A stretch of 33,893 nt of DNA from Candidatus Peribacteraceae bacterium. GTDB lineage: Bacteria > Patescibacteriota > Gracilibacteria > Peribacterales > Peribacteraceae. Both the position numbers and the translations under genes were made by a program. Of this stretch, positions 19,774-27,911 are shown piece by piece (position 1 is the stretch's first letter; each line of letters opens with the position of its first letter). The stretch spans positions 1 through 33,893 of the forward strand of contig JAQVVD010000015.1 of assembly GCA_028699155.1 (NCBI GenBank). The letters are read 5' to 3'. The notes under the pieces are model-generated. The model was not told the DNA's origin, made no database searches, and worked only from the letters and a program-made list of their open reading frames with translations.

Positions 19774-19833
19774 GGAAGAATCTCTTCCTGATTTCATTCG
19801 CGGAAACGCGCGCTTCTCCATATCATAGGAGGC

Positions 19834-21651
19834 GTGGACATTCGCAATTTCTGCATCATCGCGCACATCGATCACGGCAAGTCAACGCTTGCCGATCGCA
19901 TGATCGAGGTGACCGGCACCAAGCAGAAGCGCGAGATGAAGGCACAGCTGCTCGATACGATGGATCTGGAGCGCGAGCGCGGCATTACGATCAAGCTGCA
20001 GCCGGTGCGTATGGCGTGGAACGGCGTGCAGCTCAACCTGATCGATACGCCGGGTCACACGGATTTCCGCTACGAAGTGAGCCGCAGCCTCGCTGCCTGC
20101 GAAGGCGCGATTCTGCTGGTGGATGCTTCGCAGGGGATTCAGGCACAGACGCTGGCGGTCCTCTATATGGCGATGGAACATAATCTGACCATTATTCCCG
20201 TTCTCAATAAGATCGATCTTCCGGCGGCGGACCCCGAGCGCGTGAGTGAGGAAGTCGTGCATTTGCTCGGATGCCCAAAGGAGGACATCCTCCTCATCTC
20301 GGCGAAGGAAGGCAGGGGAGTGGCGGATGTTCTCCAGCGGGTTATTGACCGTGTGCCGCCGCCCAAACATACCGGCCATGCCGGCGTGGCGCGGGCGCTC
20401 ATCTTCGATGCGGCGATGGATACCTATCGCGGGGCGGTTGCCTATGTTCGCGTGGTCGATGGGACGTTCACAAAGGGGCAGCAGATCTATCTGCTTGGCA
20501 CGAAGGCAAAGTTCGAAGCACTGGATATCGGGCACTTCTCCCCGCAGTACGTCTCGGATGCGGATCTGAAGGAAGGGGCAATCGGGTACATTGTCACCGG
20601 CGCCAAAGACGTTGTGCGAGTTCGTACGGGAGATACGGTCGCTTCCTCTCCGAATGCCGTGCAGCTCCCGGGGTACAAGGTGGTGCAGCCGATGGTGTTT
20701 GCGGGTCTCTATCCTTCGGAAGCGGATGAGTATCCACGGCTACGCGAAGCGCTGGAGAAGCTCTCGCTCAACGATGCTTCGCTCTCCTTCGAGCCGGAAC
20801 GCAACGTGGCGCTGGGCAACGGGTTCCGTTGCGGGTTCCTGGGGCTCCTTCACATGGATATCGTGCAGGAGCGGCTGGAGCGGGAGCATGATTGCGATCT
20901 CGTGATCACTGCGCCGAGCGTATTGTACGAAGTCGTGCTCAGTGCCAGGCATCCGGCGGAGATCGTCCGGTCCAGCTTGCTCAAACCCGATGAGCCGGAT
21001 ACCGCCGTCATTTCCAATCCTGCGGATTTTCCCGATCCGACGTACATCAAGGAAGTGCGCGAGCCATGGGTCAGGCTGGAGGTCGTCGGTCGGAATCAGG
21101 ATGTCGGCGCCATCATGACGCTCGTGCAGGAACGCCGTGGTACGTACCTTTCACTCTCGTATTTGGATGCTGATCGTGCCCTCCTTCACTTCGAAGTGCC
21201 GTTGCAGGGGATCGTGCTGGATTTCTTCGACGGCCTTAAATCCGCGACATCCGGATACGCATCCATGAGCTACGAGCCGCTCGGGTACCGTGCCGGCGAA
21301 CTGGTGAAGTTGCAGATTCTCCTGCTCGGCGAACCAACTGAGGCACTCAGTACGATCGTCCACAAATCAGAAGCGCAGCATGTCGGAGCGATCATCTGCA
21401 AGCGTCTCAAAGAAGTGATCCCGAAAGCCCAGTACCAGATCCCGATCCAGGCTGCGATTGGTGCCAAGGTCGTTGCGCGCGAGACGCTCTCCGCCTATCG
21501 CAAAGATGTGACGGGATACCTGTATGGGGGCGATGTAACCCGCAAGCAGAAGCTCCTCAAGAAGCAGAAGAAAGGGAAGAAGCGCATGAAGCAGATGGGC
21601 AGAGTGACGCTCACGCAGGATGCGTTTTTGAGCGTGCTCAAGCGCTCGTAA
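19834..21651 (+). CDS. lepA: Elongation factor 4 (LepA)
   Basis: MDIRNFCIIAHIDHGKSTLADRMIE, LDTMDLERERGITIKLQPVRM, DTPGHTDFRYEVSRSL; GTG start, AGGAGG upstream. Confidence 0.97.
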   Translation: MDIRNFCIIAHIDHGKSTLADRMIEVTGTKQKREMKAQLLDTMDLERERGITIKLQPVRMAWNGVQLNLIDTPGHTDFRYEVSRSLAACEGAILLVDASQGIQAQTLAVLYMAMEHNLTIIPVLNKIDLPAADPERVSEEVVHLLGCPKEDILLISAKEGRGVADVLQRVIDRVPPPKHTGHAGVARALIFDAAMDTYRGAVAYVRVVDGTFTKGQQIYLLGTKAKFEALDIGHFSPQYVSDADLKEGAIGYIVTGAKDVVRVRTGDTVASSPNAVQLPGYKVVQPMVFAGLYPSEADEYPRLREALEKLSLNDASLSFEPERNVALGNGFRCGFLGLLHMDIVQERLEREHDCDLVITAPSVLYEVVLSARHPAEIVRSSLLKPDEPDTAVISNPADFPDPTYIKEVREPWVRLEVVGRNQDVGAIMTLVQERRGTYLSLSYLDADRALLHFEVPLQGIVLDFFDGLKSATSGYASMSYEPLGYRAGELVKLQILLLGEPTEALSTIVHKSEAQHVGAIICKRLKEVIPKAQYQIPIQAAIGAKVVARETLSAYRKDVTGYLYGGDVTRKQKLLKKQKKGKKRMKQMGRVTLTQDAFLSVLKRS

Positions 21652-22195
21652 TTTCTCCAAATAGATATTCCTCAATCGGCGTCTGCTTGCGCCCGTCGAT
21701 TTCCGCGTAGAGCCGCAGGCGGTCTACCGGAATATCGAATGCGCATCCATCGAGCGCTTTCATCACGCGCTTCTTGACGGTTGCGAACCGTTGCGGGTGC
21801 CGGGTGCGTGCGAGGGTGATGTGCGGTTCGAACCGTTTGCCGCTCACCCAGGGGCAGGATTTCTTCAGGCGCGCCAGTTCCTCGGAGAAAGCGATGTGTA
21901 AGAAGAGCACCCGGTCTTCGCCGCGGCTGCCGAATGTCCCTGCACCGATTACATGGAGCGCGAATGGCGCCGTACGTTCTGCCACGCTCCCCGCTTGCTG
22001 CTGAATCTGGCGGTACTCGATCTCCATCACTTCCGGCCAGTACTGGAGCGTGAGGTGAGGGGATTGCGGGTTCTGGAAACGCAGGATTTCTCCGAATGGT
22101 TTCAGTTCCTCCTGGAGCGCCTGAAACTGCCACTTCGGCTGGCCTTCCAGCGGCAGTGCCACGAATGCCGCCTTGAGCGGAAAGGAGAGTTCCAT
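21638..22195 (-). CDS. thpR: RNA 2',3'-cyclic phosphodiesterase / 2'-5' RNA ligase family
   Basis: Two HxTx motifs: SPHLTLQYW and EPHITLARTR. Confidence 0.88.
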   Translation of the reverse strand: MELSFPLKAAFVALPLEGQPKWQFQALQEELKPFGEILRFQNPQSPHLTLQYWPEVMEIEYRQIQQQAGSVAERTAPFALHVIGAGTFGSRGEDRVLFLHIAFSEELARLKKSCPWVSGKRFEPHITLARTRHPQRFATVKKRVMKALDGCAFDIPVDRLRLYAEIDGRKQTPIEEYLFGEITSA

Positions 22196-22890
22196 CAGTC
22201 GTCTTCTGTTTTCTCCTCGTGTTTCTTTGCGATCAATGCTTTGCGCACGCCCGGAACGAACGGCTCGAAGACGGTTTGCAGGATGCTGGCCGTGAGCGGC
22301 TGGAGTTTCTCGAACGGCGCGGAGCGTTCCTGTACCGTGAAGAATTCCTGCAGGACGAACGTCGTGAGCTGGAGCACGGTGCCATCGATGTTCTTCTCAT
22401 CCAGCATGAGTTTGAGCAGGATTCCCTCCGGATCGATCGAGAGCACGAGCTGCATGCGGGTGATCCACTCGACGAGTCGGCGGTTCGTTTCCGCATCCAT
22501 TTCGTCCCCTTTCATGAGCGCCGTATTCTCCCCGACGGTTTCCTCCGACGATTTCTTGCCGTTCTCCTTGAGGTAGCTCTCCACTTCTTCCCGGGAGGTT
22601 GCGTGGATGAGCGAGAGGACGGCGAGGATGAAGATGCTGGGGCAATCGCGTGCTACCAGGCGCGAGATGAGCAGGAAGAAGTGCGCATGCTGCTTGTCAT
22701 CCAGGAATCGGATGATGATTTGTGCGACCTGGTCGTCTTTCTTCTTCGAGCGTTTCTCCTCCTTTCTGATCTGCTGCATGGCAGCCGCAGCAGCAGCAAA
22801 GCGCTGCTTGGCTTCTTCACTTATTCCTTCTGAGACGCTTCCGCCTTCTCCCGGTGCCCATGATTCTGCCGGTGCTCCGGATTCGGACAT
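22195..22890 (-). CDS. Unknown 231-aa protein, translationally coupled to thpR
   Basis: Stop/start overlap TGATG with the thpR ORF; TACCAT 6 nt upstream of its ATG. Confidence 0.65.
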   Translation of the reverse strand: MSESGAPAESWAPGEGGSVSEGISEEAKQRFAAAAAAMQQIRKEEKRSKKKDDQVAQIIIRFLDDKQHAHFFLLISRLVARDCPSIFILAVLSLIHATSREEVESYLKENGKKSSEETVGENTALMKGDEMDAETNRRLVEWITRMQLVLSIDPEGILLKLMLDEKNIDGTVLQLTTFVLQEFFTVQERSAPFEKLQPLTASILQTVFEPFVPGVRKALIAKKHEEKTEDD

Positions 22891-22896
22891 GGATCT

Positions 22897-22970
22897 ATGG
22901 TAAATGGAAAATGAAAAATAGAAAGTTAAAAATGCACCACGAAAACATTCCCCTCCGATTTTTCATTTAC
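22897..22970. repeat. Second intergenic hairpin element (GAAAATG-type units)
   Basis: Left arm atggtaaatggaaaatgaaaaatagaaagttaaaaatg, right arm atttttcatttac; resembles the 2917-3010 element. Confidence 0.55.
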
Positions 22971-23254
22971 TTCGTCTTCGCTGGTTCGATGTGCACGTAC
23001 GTGCAGCGTTCGCGGCGACCGTTGAACTTGGGAATTCTCTTCTGGCTGAATGCGACGACGCCGGCGACGTTCGCATGGATCGTCCAGTCCTTGCCGAGGT
23101 GGGTATTGTCGCCCGGTCGGTACCAGAATCCTTTCTGGCGGATCAGAATTTCTCCTGCGGAGACAGTTTGCCCGCCGAAGCGCTTTACGCCGCGCCGTTT
23201 GGCAACGCTATCTCTGCCGTTACTGGTAGACCCTCCGGCCTTTTTATGTGCCAT
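22967..23254 (-). CDS. rpmA: 50S ribosomal protein L27
   Basis: [61 protein letters not shown]. Confidence 0.96.
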   Translation of the reverse strand: MAHKKAGGSTSNGRDSVAKRRGVKRFGGQTVSAGEILIRQKGFWYRPGDNTHLGKDWTIHANVAGVVAFSQKRIPKFNGRRERCTYVHIEPAKTK

Positions 23255-23325
23255 AGTGCAGGGATTCTACGTATTTTCCTTTGCCTGGCAAGGAAAATCA
23301 TGCACAATAGCTTGCGCCTATTTCG

Positions 23326-23404
<79 letters not shown>

Positions 23405-23422
23405 ATTTTCACGATGTAACGT

Positions 23423-23776
23423 ATGGAATGGAAAAATCTTGCTCCCGGCTTGGTGCGCCAGAGAGTGATCATGGAAGGCACAACCAGTGAGATTGTCGAG
23501 CCAGCCCAAATTAAATCCTATCTTGATGAATTAGCTGTAATTGCCGGGATGGAAAAACTTTCTGGTCCATATGTCTATTCTGCACATGAAATGGGTTTTG
23601 GCGGATGGATACATTGGAAATCGTCTGGTGCTGCTTTTTACTCGTATCCTACAAAACCACCCTTATTCACGGTCGATTGTTATACTTGTAAACCTTTCTC
23701 TGCAGTGAAAGTTGCGGAATTCACAGAAAACTTTTTCAGTTCTATTGAATTTGTCTGGAAAGAAGTGGGTGTGTAA
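23423..23776 (+). CDS. Divergent S-adenosylmethionine decarboxylase (SpeD)-like pyruvoyl enzyme homologue
   Basis: SSGAAFYSYPTKPPLFTVDCYTC aligns by eye with the bacterial SpeD ESHISIHTWPE...VDxxTC core. Confidence 0.62.
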   Translation: MEWKNLAPGLVRQRVIMEGTTSEIVEPAQIKSYLDELAVIAGMEKLSGPYVYSAHEMGFGGWIHWKSSGAAFYSYPTKPPLFTVDCYTCKPFSAVKVAEFTENFFSSIEFVWKEVGV

Positions 23777-23806
23777 TGCACTGCAAGTCCATCAATTCTC
23801 AAGCAT

Positions 23807-23831
23807 AGCCGCACGTGGGACGCATGCGGCT
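23807..23831. terminator. Hairpin AGCCGCA/TGCGGCT after the SpeD-like gene
   Basis: 7-bp perfect stem, 11-nt loop, 30 nt after the stop codon. Confidence 0.4.
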
Positions 23832-23864
23832 GAGAACTACTGTTTATCATTCCGCTAATTTTTC

Positions 23865-23909
23865 TTTGGGGGACTAGGGAACCTTGTTCGGTTCCCTAAG
23901 CCCCCCAAA
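23865..23909. repeat. Strong composite hairpin TTTGGGGGACTAGGGAACC-TTGTTC-GGTTCCCTAAGCCCCCCAAA
   Basis: 9-bp perfect inner stem TAGGGAACC/GGTTCCCTA plus outer G5/C5 and TTT/AAA pairing. Confidence 0.7.
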
Positions 23910-24000
23910 CCCCCCTTACCCTCCTAACTGTACCCGTAGTTATTGGCATAATATTTCGGGCATTTTCAATGAGGAAACAAAGTTGCAAAAAAGGAACTTG

Positions 24001-24010
24001 CCGCAACCAA
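24001..24010 (+). repeat. att-like direct repeat, right copy
   Basis: CCGCAACCAA identical to the 3' end of tRNA-fMet at 23395-23404. Confidence 0.5.
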
Positions 24011-24011
24011 T

Positions 24012-24476
24012 TCATTTTCTCCCGTAGAACGACCGCTTGAGCTCTTCAATCTTCTCTCTGTGGAAGAGGAAGAGTTGCCAGTGTTCGAGGATGGGCATCT
24101 GCCGGAGCAGTTCCAGGTACGCGGCCTCCTGCTGCTGCGCCATGGTGTCGTTTTCCTGCGGCAATGCAGCTCCCCCCGTCCTGTCCACTTCCTGTGTGAA
24201 GATGAGCACTTGTTCGCCGGGGGTCACTCTTCCCAGGTTCTCCTTCGCGTACTTGTCTTTGTACTGTGAGGATTGGTAGTACTCCAGTTCCCGCTTCCCC
24301 GCCTCGATTGCATTCCGGAGCGCGCTGTTTCTGCCCTCGATGACGGCGAGCGTCTCATCGAAGAGGACGTTTCTATAGAACGAGAGCGCCAGTCCGAATG
24401 CCATGAGCCCCACGACGGTGAGCCCCACGACGATCGTGACCTGTTTGCTGAGCGGCTCGATGTGCCTGTATGCCAT
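24012..24476 (-). CDS. Septum formation initiator family protein (FtsB/DivIC-like)
   Basis: N-terminal TM, coiled coil, then YKDKYAKENLGRVTPGEQVLIF (typical C-terminal motif). Confidence 0.82.
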   Translation of the reverse strand: MAYRHIEPLSKQVTIVVGLTVVGLMAFGLALSFYRNVLFDETLAVIEGRNSALRNAIEAGKRELEYYQSSQYKDKYAKENLGRVTPGEQVLIFTQEVDRTGGAALPQENDTMAQQQEAAYLELLRQMPILEHWQLFLFHREKIEELKRSFYGRK

Positions 24477-24506
24477 CGGGCATAGGGTACTTGGGATGGA
24501 GGGGTT

Positions 24507-24605
24507 CGGGAATAGGGAATAGGGAGTAGAATACTAGGGATTAGGACTAGGTTATCAAATACAAAAAATATCCCTATTCCCCAGTATTCCAGTATTCTAT
24601 TCCCG
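24507..24605. repeat. Third intergenic hairpin element of GGGAATA / AGTATTC units
   Basis: Left arm cgggaatagggaatagggagtagaatactaggga; right arm tccctattccccagtattccagtattctattcccg. Confidence 0.75.
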
Positions 24606-25880
24606 ATGAAGATCTACTGTTCCGGGATCGGCGGCATCGGCCTGAGCGCGTACGCATTCCTGCAGCAGAAAAACGGGCATACCGTCCTGGGTTCGGATCG
24701 TTCCGAGAGTGCGATGACTGCCGCGCTCGCCGGGAAGGGGATCACTGTTTCCTGCAAGCAGGACGGGTCTCATATTCCGGAGGATTGCGATCTCTTCGTG
24801 TACTCCGAGGCGATCCCTCAGGATGCGCCGGAGCGGCGGAAAGCTGCAGAGTTGGGCATTCAGCAGTACTCCTACTTCCAGGCGCTCGGCGAACTCTCCA
24901 GGAATTCCCGCGTCATCGCGGTGTGCGGAACGCATGGCAAATCCTCCACGACCGCTATGGTGGCGAAGGTGCTCATGGATGCGGGGAAGGATCCGACCGT
25001 TATCGTGGGGACGGTGTCGCCCGATCTTGGAGGGCAGAACTGGAGGAAGGGCGGGAGCGATCTCTTCCTGCTTGAGGCGTGCGAGTACCGCCGTTCTTTC
25101 CACAATCTCTCTCCCGCTATCATCCTCATGACGAATGCGGATGGAGATCACTTCGACGCATTCGCATCTGTGGAAGAGTACCAGCAGGCGTTCGTTGATT
25201 TCCTTACGCTGCTCCCGGAAGGCGGAGCAGTGATTACGCACATGGGTGACCCCGACTGTGCGCGCATCGTTCGGAGCGGCGGCGTTCCTGCAATCGATGC
25301 GGACGCGTGCGCTCTGCCCCGCCTTTCCGTACCGGGCGAGCACATGCAGCGCAACGCTCAACTGGTGCTGGTGCTTGCGGAGCTGCTGCACATTCCGGGT
25401 GCGCAGGCTTCCGCATCGCTCGCGTCCTACCAAGGGTGCTGGCGGCGGTTGGAGCGGAAAGGGGAGTACAAGGGCGTGCCGGTGTTCGATGATTACGGCC
25501 ATCACCCGCGCGAGATACAGGCGACACTGGCTGCGTTGCGCCAGGAACACCCGGAGGCGCGGTTGGTCTGCGCCTTCCAACCACACATGCACGACCGCAC
25601 TCTGAAATTGTACGACCAGTTTGTTCAGTCATTCTGTGGCGCGGATGTCGTCATTGTGCCCAATGTGTACGATGCCCGCAGCGATGTGGAAACAGCGCAG
25701 GTAGATGTTGATGCGTTCGTTGAGGATCTCCGCCGCCATGGAGTGCCAATTGCGCGCAATGGTCACTCATTGCGGGAAACGGAGCGGTTGCTCAAGGAGG
25801 AGATTCTCCGGGAAGGAGACGTGCTCCTCTGCATGGGTGCGGGAGACATCACTGCCCTCGCAACTTCCATGGTTTCCTAG
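24606..25880 (+). CDS. murC: UDP-N-acetylmuramate--L-alanine ligase
   Basis: GIGGIGLSAYA, AVCGTHGKSSTTAMVAKVL, DDYGHHPREIQATLAALR. Confidence 0.9.
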   Translation: MKIYCSGIGGIGLSAYAFLQQKNGHTVLGSDRSESAMTAALAGKGITVSCKQDGSHIPEDCDLFVYSEAIPQDAPERRKAAELGIQQYSYFQALGELSRNSRVIAVCGTHGKSSTTAMVAKVLMDAGKDPTVIVGTVSPDLGGQNWRKGGSDLFLLEACEYRRSFHNLSPAIILMTNADGDHFDAFASVEEYQQAFVDFLTLLPEGGAVITHMGDPDCARIVRSGGVPAIDADACALPRLSVPGEHMQRNAQLVLVLAELLHIPGAQASASLASYQGCWRRLERKGEYKGVPVFDDYGHHPREIQATLAALRQEHPEARLVCAFQPHMHDRTLKLYDQFVQSFCGADVVIVPNVYDARSDVETAQVDVDAFVEDLRRHGVPIARNGHSLRETERLLKEEILREGDVLLCMGAGDITALATSMVS

Positions 25881-27169
25881 TAGGAATCGCCCGTGAATTC
25901 CGGGGAATTTTCCAGGTACGTCTCCTTTGCAAGTGTGACGATCTTCGCGAGTTCGGCGCGGTTGATGGGGTCATTCGGCCGGAACGCGTTCGTCTCGCTG
26001 CTCACGATGCCGTCCAGCGCCGCCGTTTCGATCGAGGCGGCATACGGCGCATTCGGCAACACATCGCGAAACAGCGTGCCCTTTGGCCAGATGCGCGGCA
26101 CGTCGAGCGCCTGCAGGAGCGTCGTGATGACTTCTGCGCGCGTTGCCGGGCGCGCCGGGTCGGTCTCTGGATCGAGGATTACCTGCCAGTAACGCTGTTC
26201 CGCGGAGGCGTAGTACTGCTGAAACCAGGTGCCTTGCGCCCGTTCGTTGCGCGGGGAGCTTGGGAGGCCGGCATCGCTGATTCCGGCAATTTTGTGTGCG
26301 ACTTTGAGGAGTTGCGCCAGCGAGACGGAGTCGCCGGGACCGAACTGCCCGGTGTATGCGCCTGCCTCGTCCTTGTACCCTGACATGATTCCCGTCTTTG
26401 CGACGTTGTAGATGTGCGTAGCGAACCATTCTGCCATCGGCACGTCCTCCAGCACTATTCTGTCTGTCCCCACCGTGACGGTGACGTACCGTATCTGTCG
26501 TTCTTCTTCCTGCTGCGCGAGACTGCTGAGCGCGTCGCATTCAAGTTTCACCGTGAAGCTGATGCGTCCATCCTTCTCCATCGTGCCGGATTGCGCCTTG
26601 GGCTGAGGGCAGCCTTCCGGGGGCTGGTACTGGACGGAGTAGAGACCGAACGGCACATCCTCGTACGATCCCGGTGTCACTCCCTGCGTCGCGAAGTTAT
26701 TGGGTCCTACCAGCTGAAACGGGATGCCCGCAGGCTGGCTGGTTACCGAGACCTTGCCCGTGACTGTGAAGCTCTCTGTCGCCCGTATGAGATATACGTC
26801 ATCTTTGGAGAGCGTGAATGCTACTCGTGGTATTCCGCTCGTGCTGAGCAGTTGCCCGTTGCGGAAGAGCTGGACGTAGGCGCTCGCACCCTGTGCGTTC
26901 TCGATGAGCAGGGTGTACAGACCCGACGGCACTTCCTGATTGATGTACCGCTTGGCGCGTTGCATGGAGAGCATCGACCTGTCCGGGCGTATGAGCGTCC
27001 AGTTCCCCAGCGCATTCTCTTCCTCTGCTTCCTGCAGGATTTCTATCGTTCCTGTTCCCTCTATGATCGTATCTCCTGATGCTGCGTGGAGCGCAGGCGC
27101 GGGAATGAGCATCCCTGCTGCGGCAGCGATTGCAAGCAGGCCGGAGTGGAGCGGGTATTTTGCAGCCAT
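25877..27169 (-). CDS. Secreted S-layer homology (SLH) domain protein
   Basis: Signal peptide MAAKYPLHSGLLAIAAAAGMLIPAPALHAAS; three C-terminal SLH-like repeats (MAEWFATHIYNVAKTGIMSGYKDEAG..., LFRDVLPNAPYAASIETAALDGIVSSETNAFRPNDPINRAELAKIV). Confidence 0.85.
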   Translation of the reverse strand: MAAKYPLHSGLLAIAAAAGMLIPAPALHAASGDTIIEGTGTIEILQEAEEENALGNWTLIRPDRSMLSMQRAKRYINQEVPSGLYTLLIENAQGASAYVQLFRNGQLLSTSGIPRVAFTLSKDDVYLIRATESFTVTGKVSVTSQPAGIPFQLVGPNNFATQGVTPGSYEDVPFGLYSVQYQPPEGCPQPKAQSGTMEKDGRISFTVKLECDALSSLAQQEEERQIRYVTVTVGTDRIVLEDVPMAEWFATHIYNVAKTGIMSGYKDEAGAYTGQFGPGDSVSLAQLLKVAHKIAGISDAGLPSSPRNERAQGTWFQQYYASAEQRYWQVILDPETDPARPATRAEVITTLLQALDVPRIWPKGTLFRDVLPNAPYAASIETAALDGIVSSETNAFRPNDPINRAELAKIVTLAKETYLENSPEFTGDSY

Positions 27170-27191
27170 AGTATTGTGGAGAGAAACAAAA

Positions 27192-27225
27192 CGGGTGAGC
27201 TCCTTCTGAGAGGAATACTCACCCG
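27192..27225 (-). terminator. Rho-independent-like terminator/attenuator between the two surface-protein genes
   Basis: Minus strand CGGGTGAG-N18-CTCACCCG followed by TTTTGTTTCTC. Confidence 0.6.
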
Positions 27226-27246
27226 CGTATGGTACCCGCTTTGAGG

Positions 27247-27852
27247 TCAGGCTGCCACTGTCGCCGGTTTTCTTGTTTGGAGTAGCAGAAGAAGCAGTCC
27301 GCCCAGCGCACTCAGGCAGAGGAAGAGCAGATCGAATCTGCCTCCTGTTGGTGGGAAGACCGCAGCGCCGATTGTCGCTGTGCTGCTGATGGTGGAGTTT
27401 TGCACCTGTATCTGTGGCCCCGAGACGCGTGCGGTCACATCCGTCACGGCGCCAAAATTCACTTCGGGTCGCATGCGTATGAGCAGTGACGTGCTCCACG
27501 TTTGGTTTGCGTACACCGCATCTATCGTCCACAGGACAGTGCGGTCGTTCACCATTGTTCCGTTGCGCGGGAGCTTATCCACAATCTGCAGTACTTCGGG
27601 ATCAAATTGAAAACTCACCTGCACGTCGTCCTGCGTGCGCCTGTCGTGATTGCGCACCTCGATCGTGTAGAGCACCGCATTGCCCGGCATCACTTCCTGC
27701 TGATTGGATACCAGCCCTATTGTCACTTTGCCTGCACGTTCATCCTCCGCTGGCGTATTGGCGGCAACTGCCTGCTGAGCAGAGAGGAGCATGCCGAGCA
27801 TTGTTATGCCGGCGAACACCGCTGTTTTCGCATATGCCAGAGAGGAATCCAT
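27247..27852 (-). CDS. Secreted DUF11-like domain protein with LPxTG-like C-terminal sorting signal
   Basis: Signal peptide; VSNQQEVMPGNAVLYTIEVRNHDRRTQDDVQVSFQFDPEV; C-terminus FPPTGGRFDLLFLCLSALGGLLLLLLQTRK. Confidence 0.72.
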   Translation of the reverse strand: MDSSLAYAKTAVFAGITMLGMLLSAQQAVAANTPAEDERAGKVTIGLVSNQQEVMPGNAVLYTIEVRNHDRRTQDDVQVSFQFDPEVLQIVDKLPRNGTMVNDRTVLWTIDAVYANQTWSTSLLIRMRPEVNFGAVTDVTARVSGPQIQVQNSTISSTATIGAAVFPPTGGRFDLLFLCLSALGGLLLLLLQTRKPATVAA

Positions 27853-27878
27853 AGTACTGGTGGAAAATAATGGTTGCT

Positions 27879-27907
27879 ATTAAATCATTATATTTGATAT
27901 TTGTCAA
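27879..27907 (-). promoter_or_regulatory. Promoter for the DUF11-like gene
   Basis: Minus strand TTGACA (27902-27907), 17-nt spacer, TTTAAT (27879-27884). Confidence 0.6.
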
Positions 27908-27911
27908 TATC

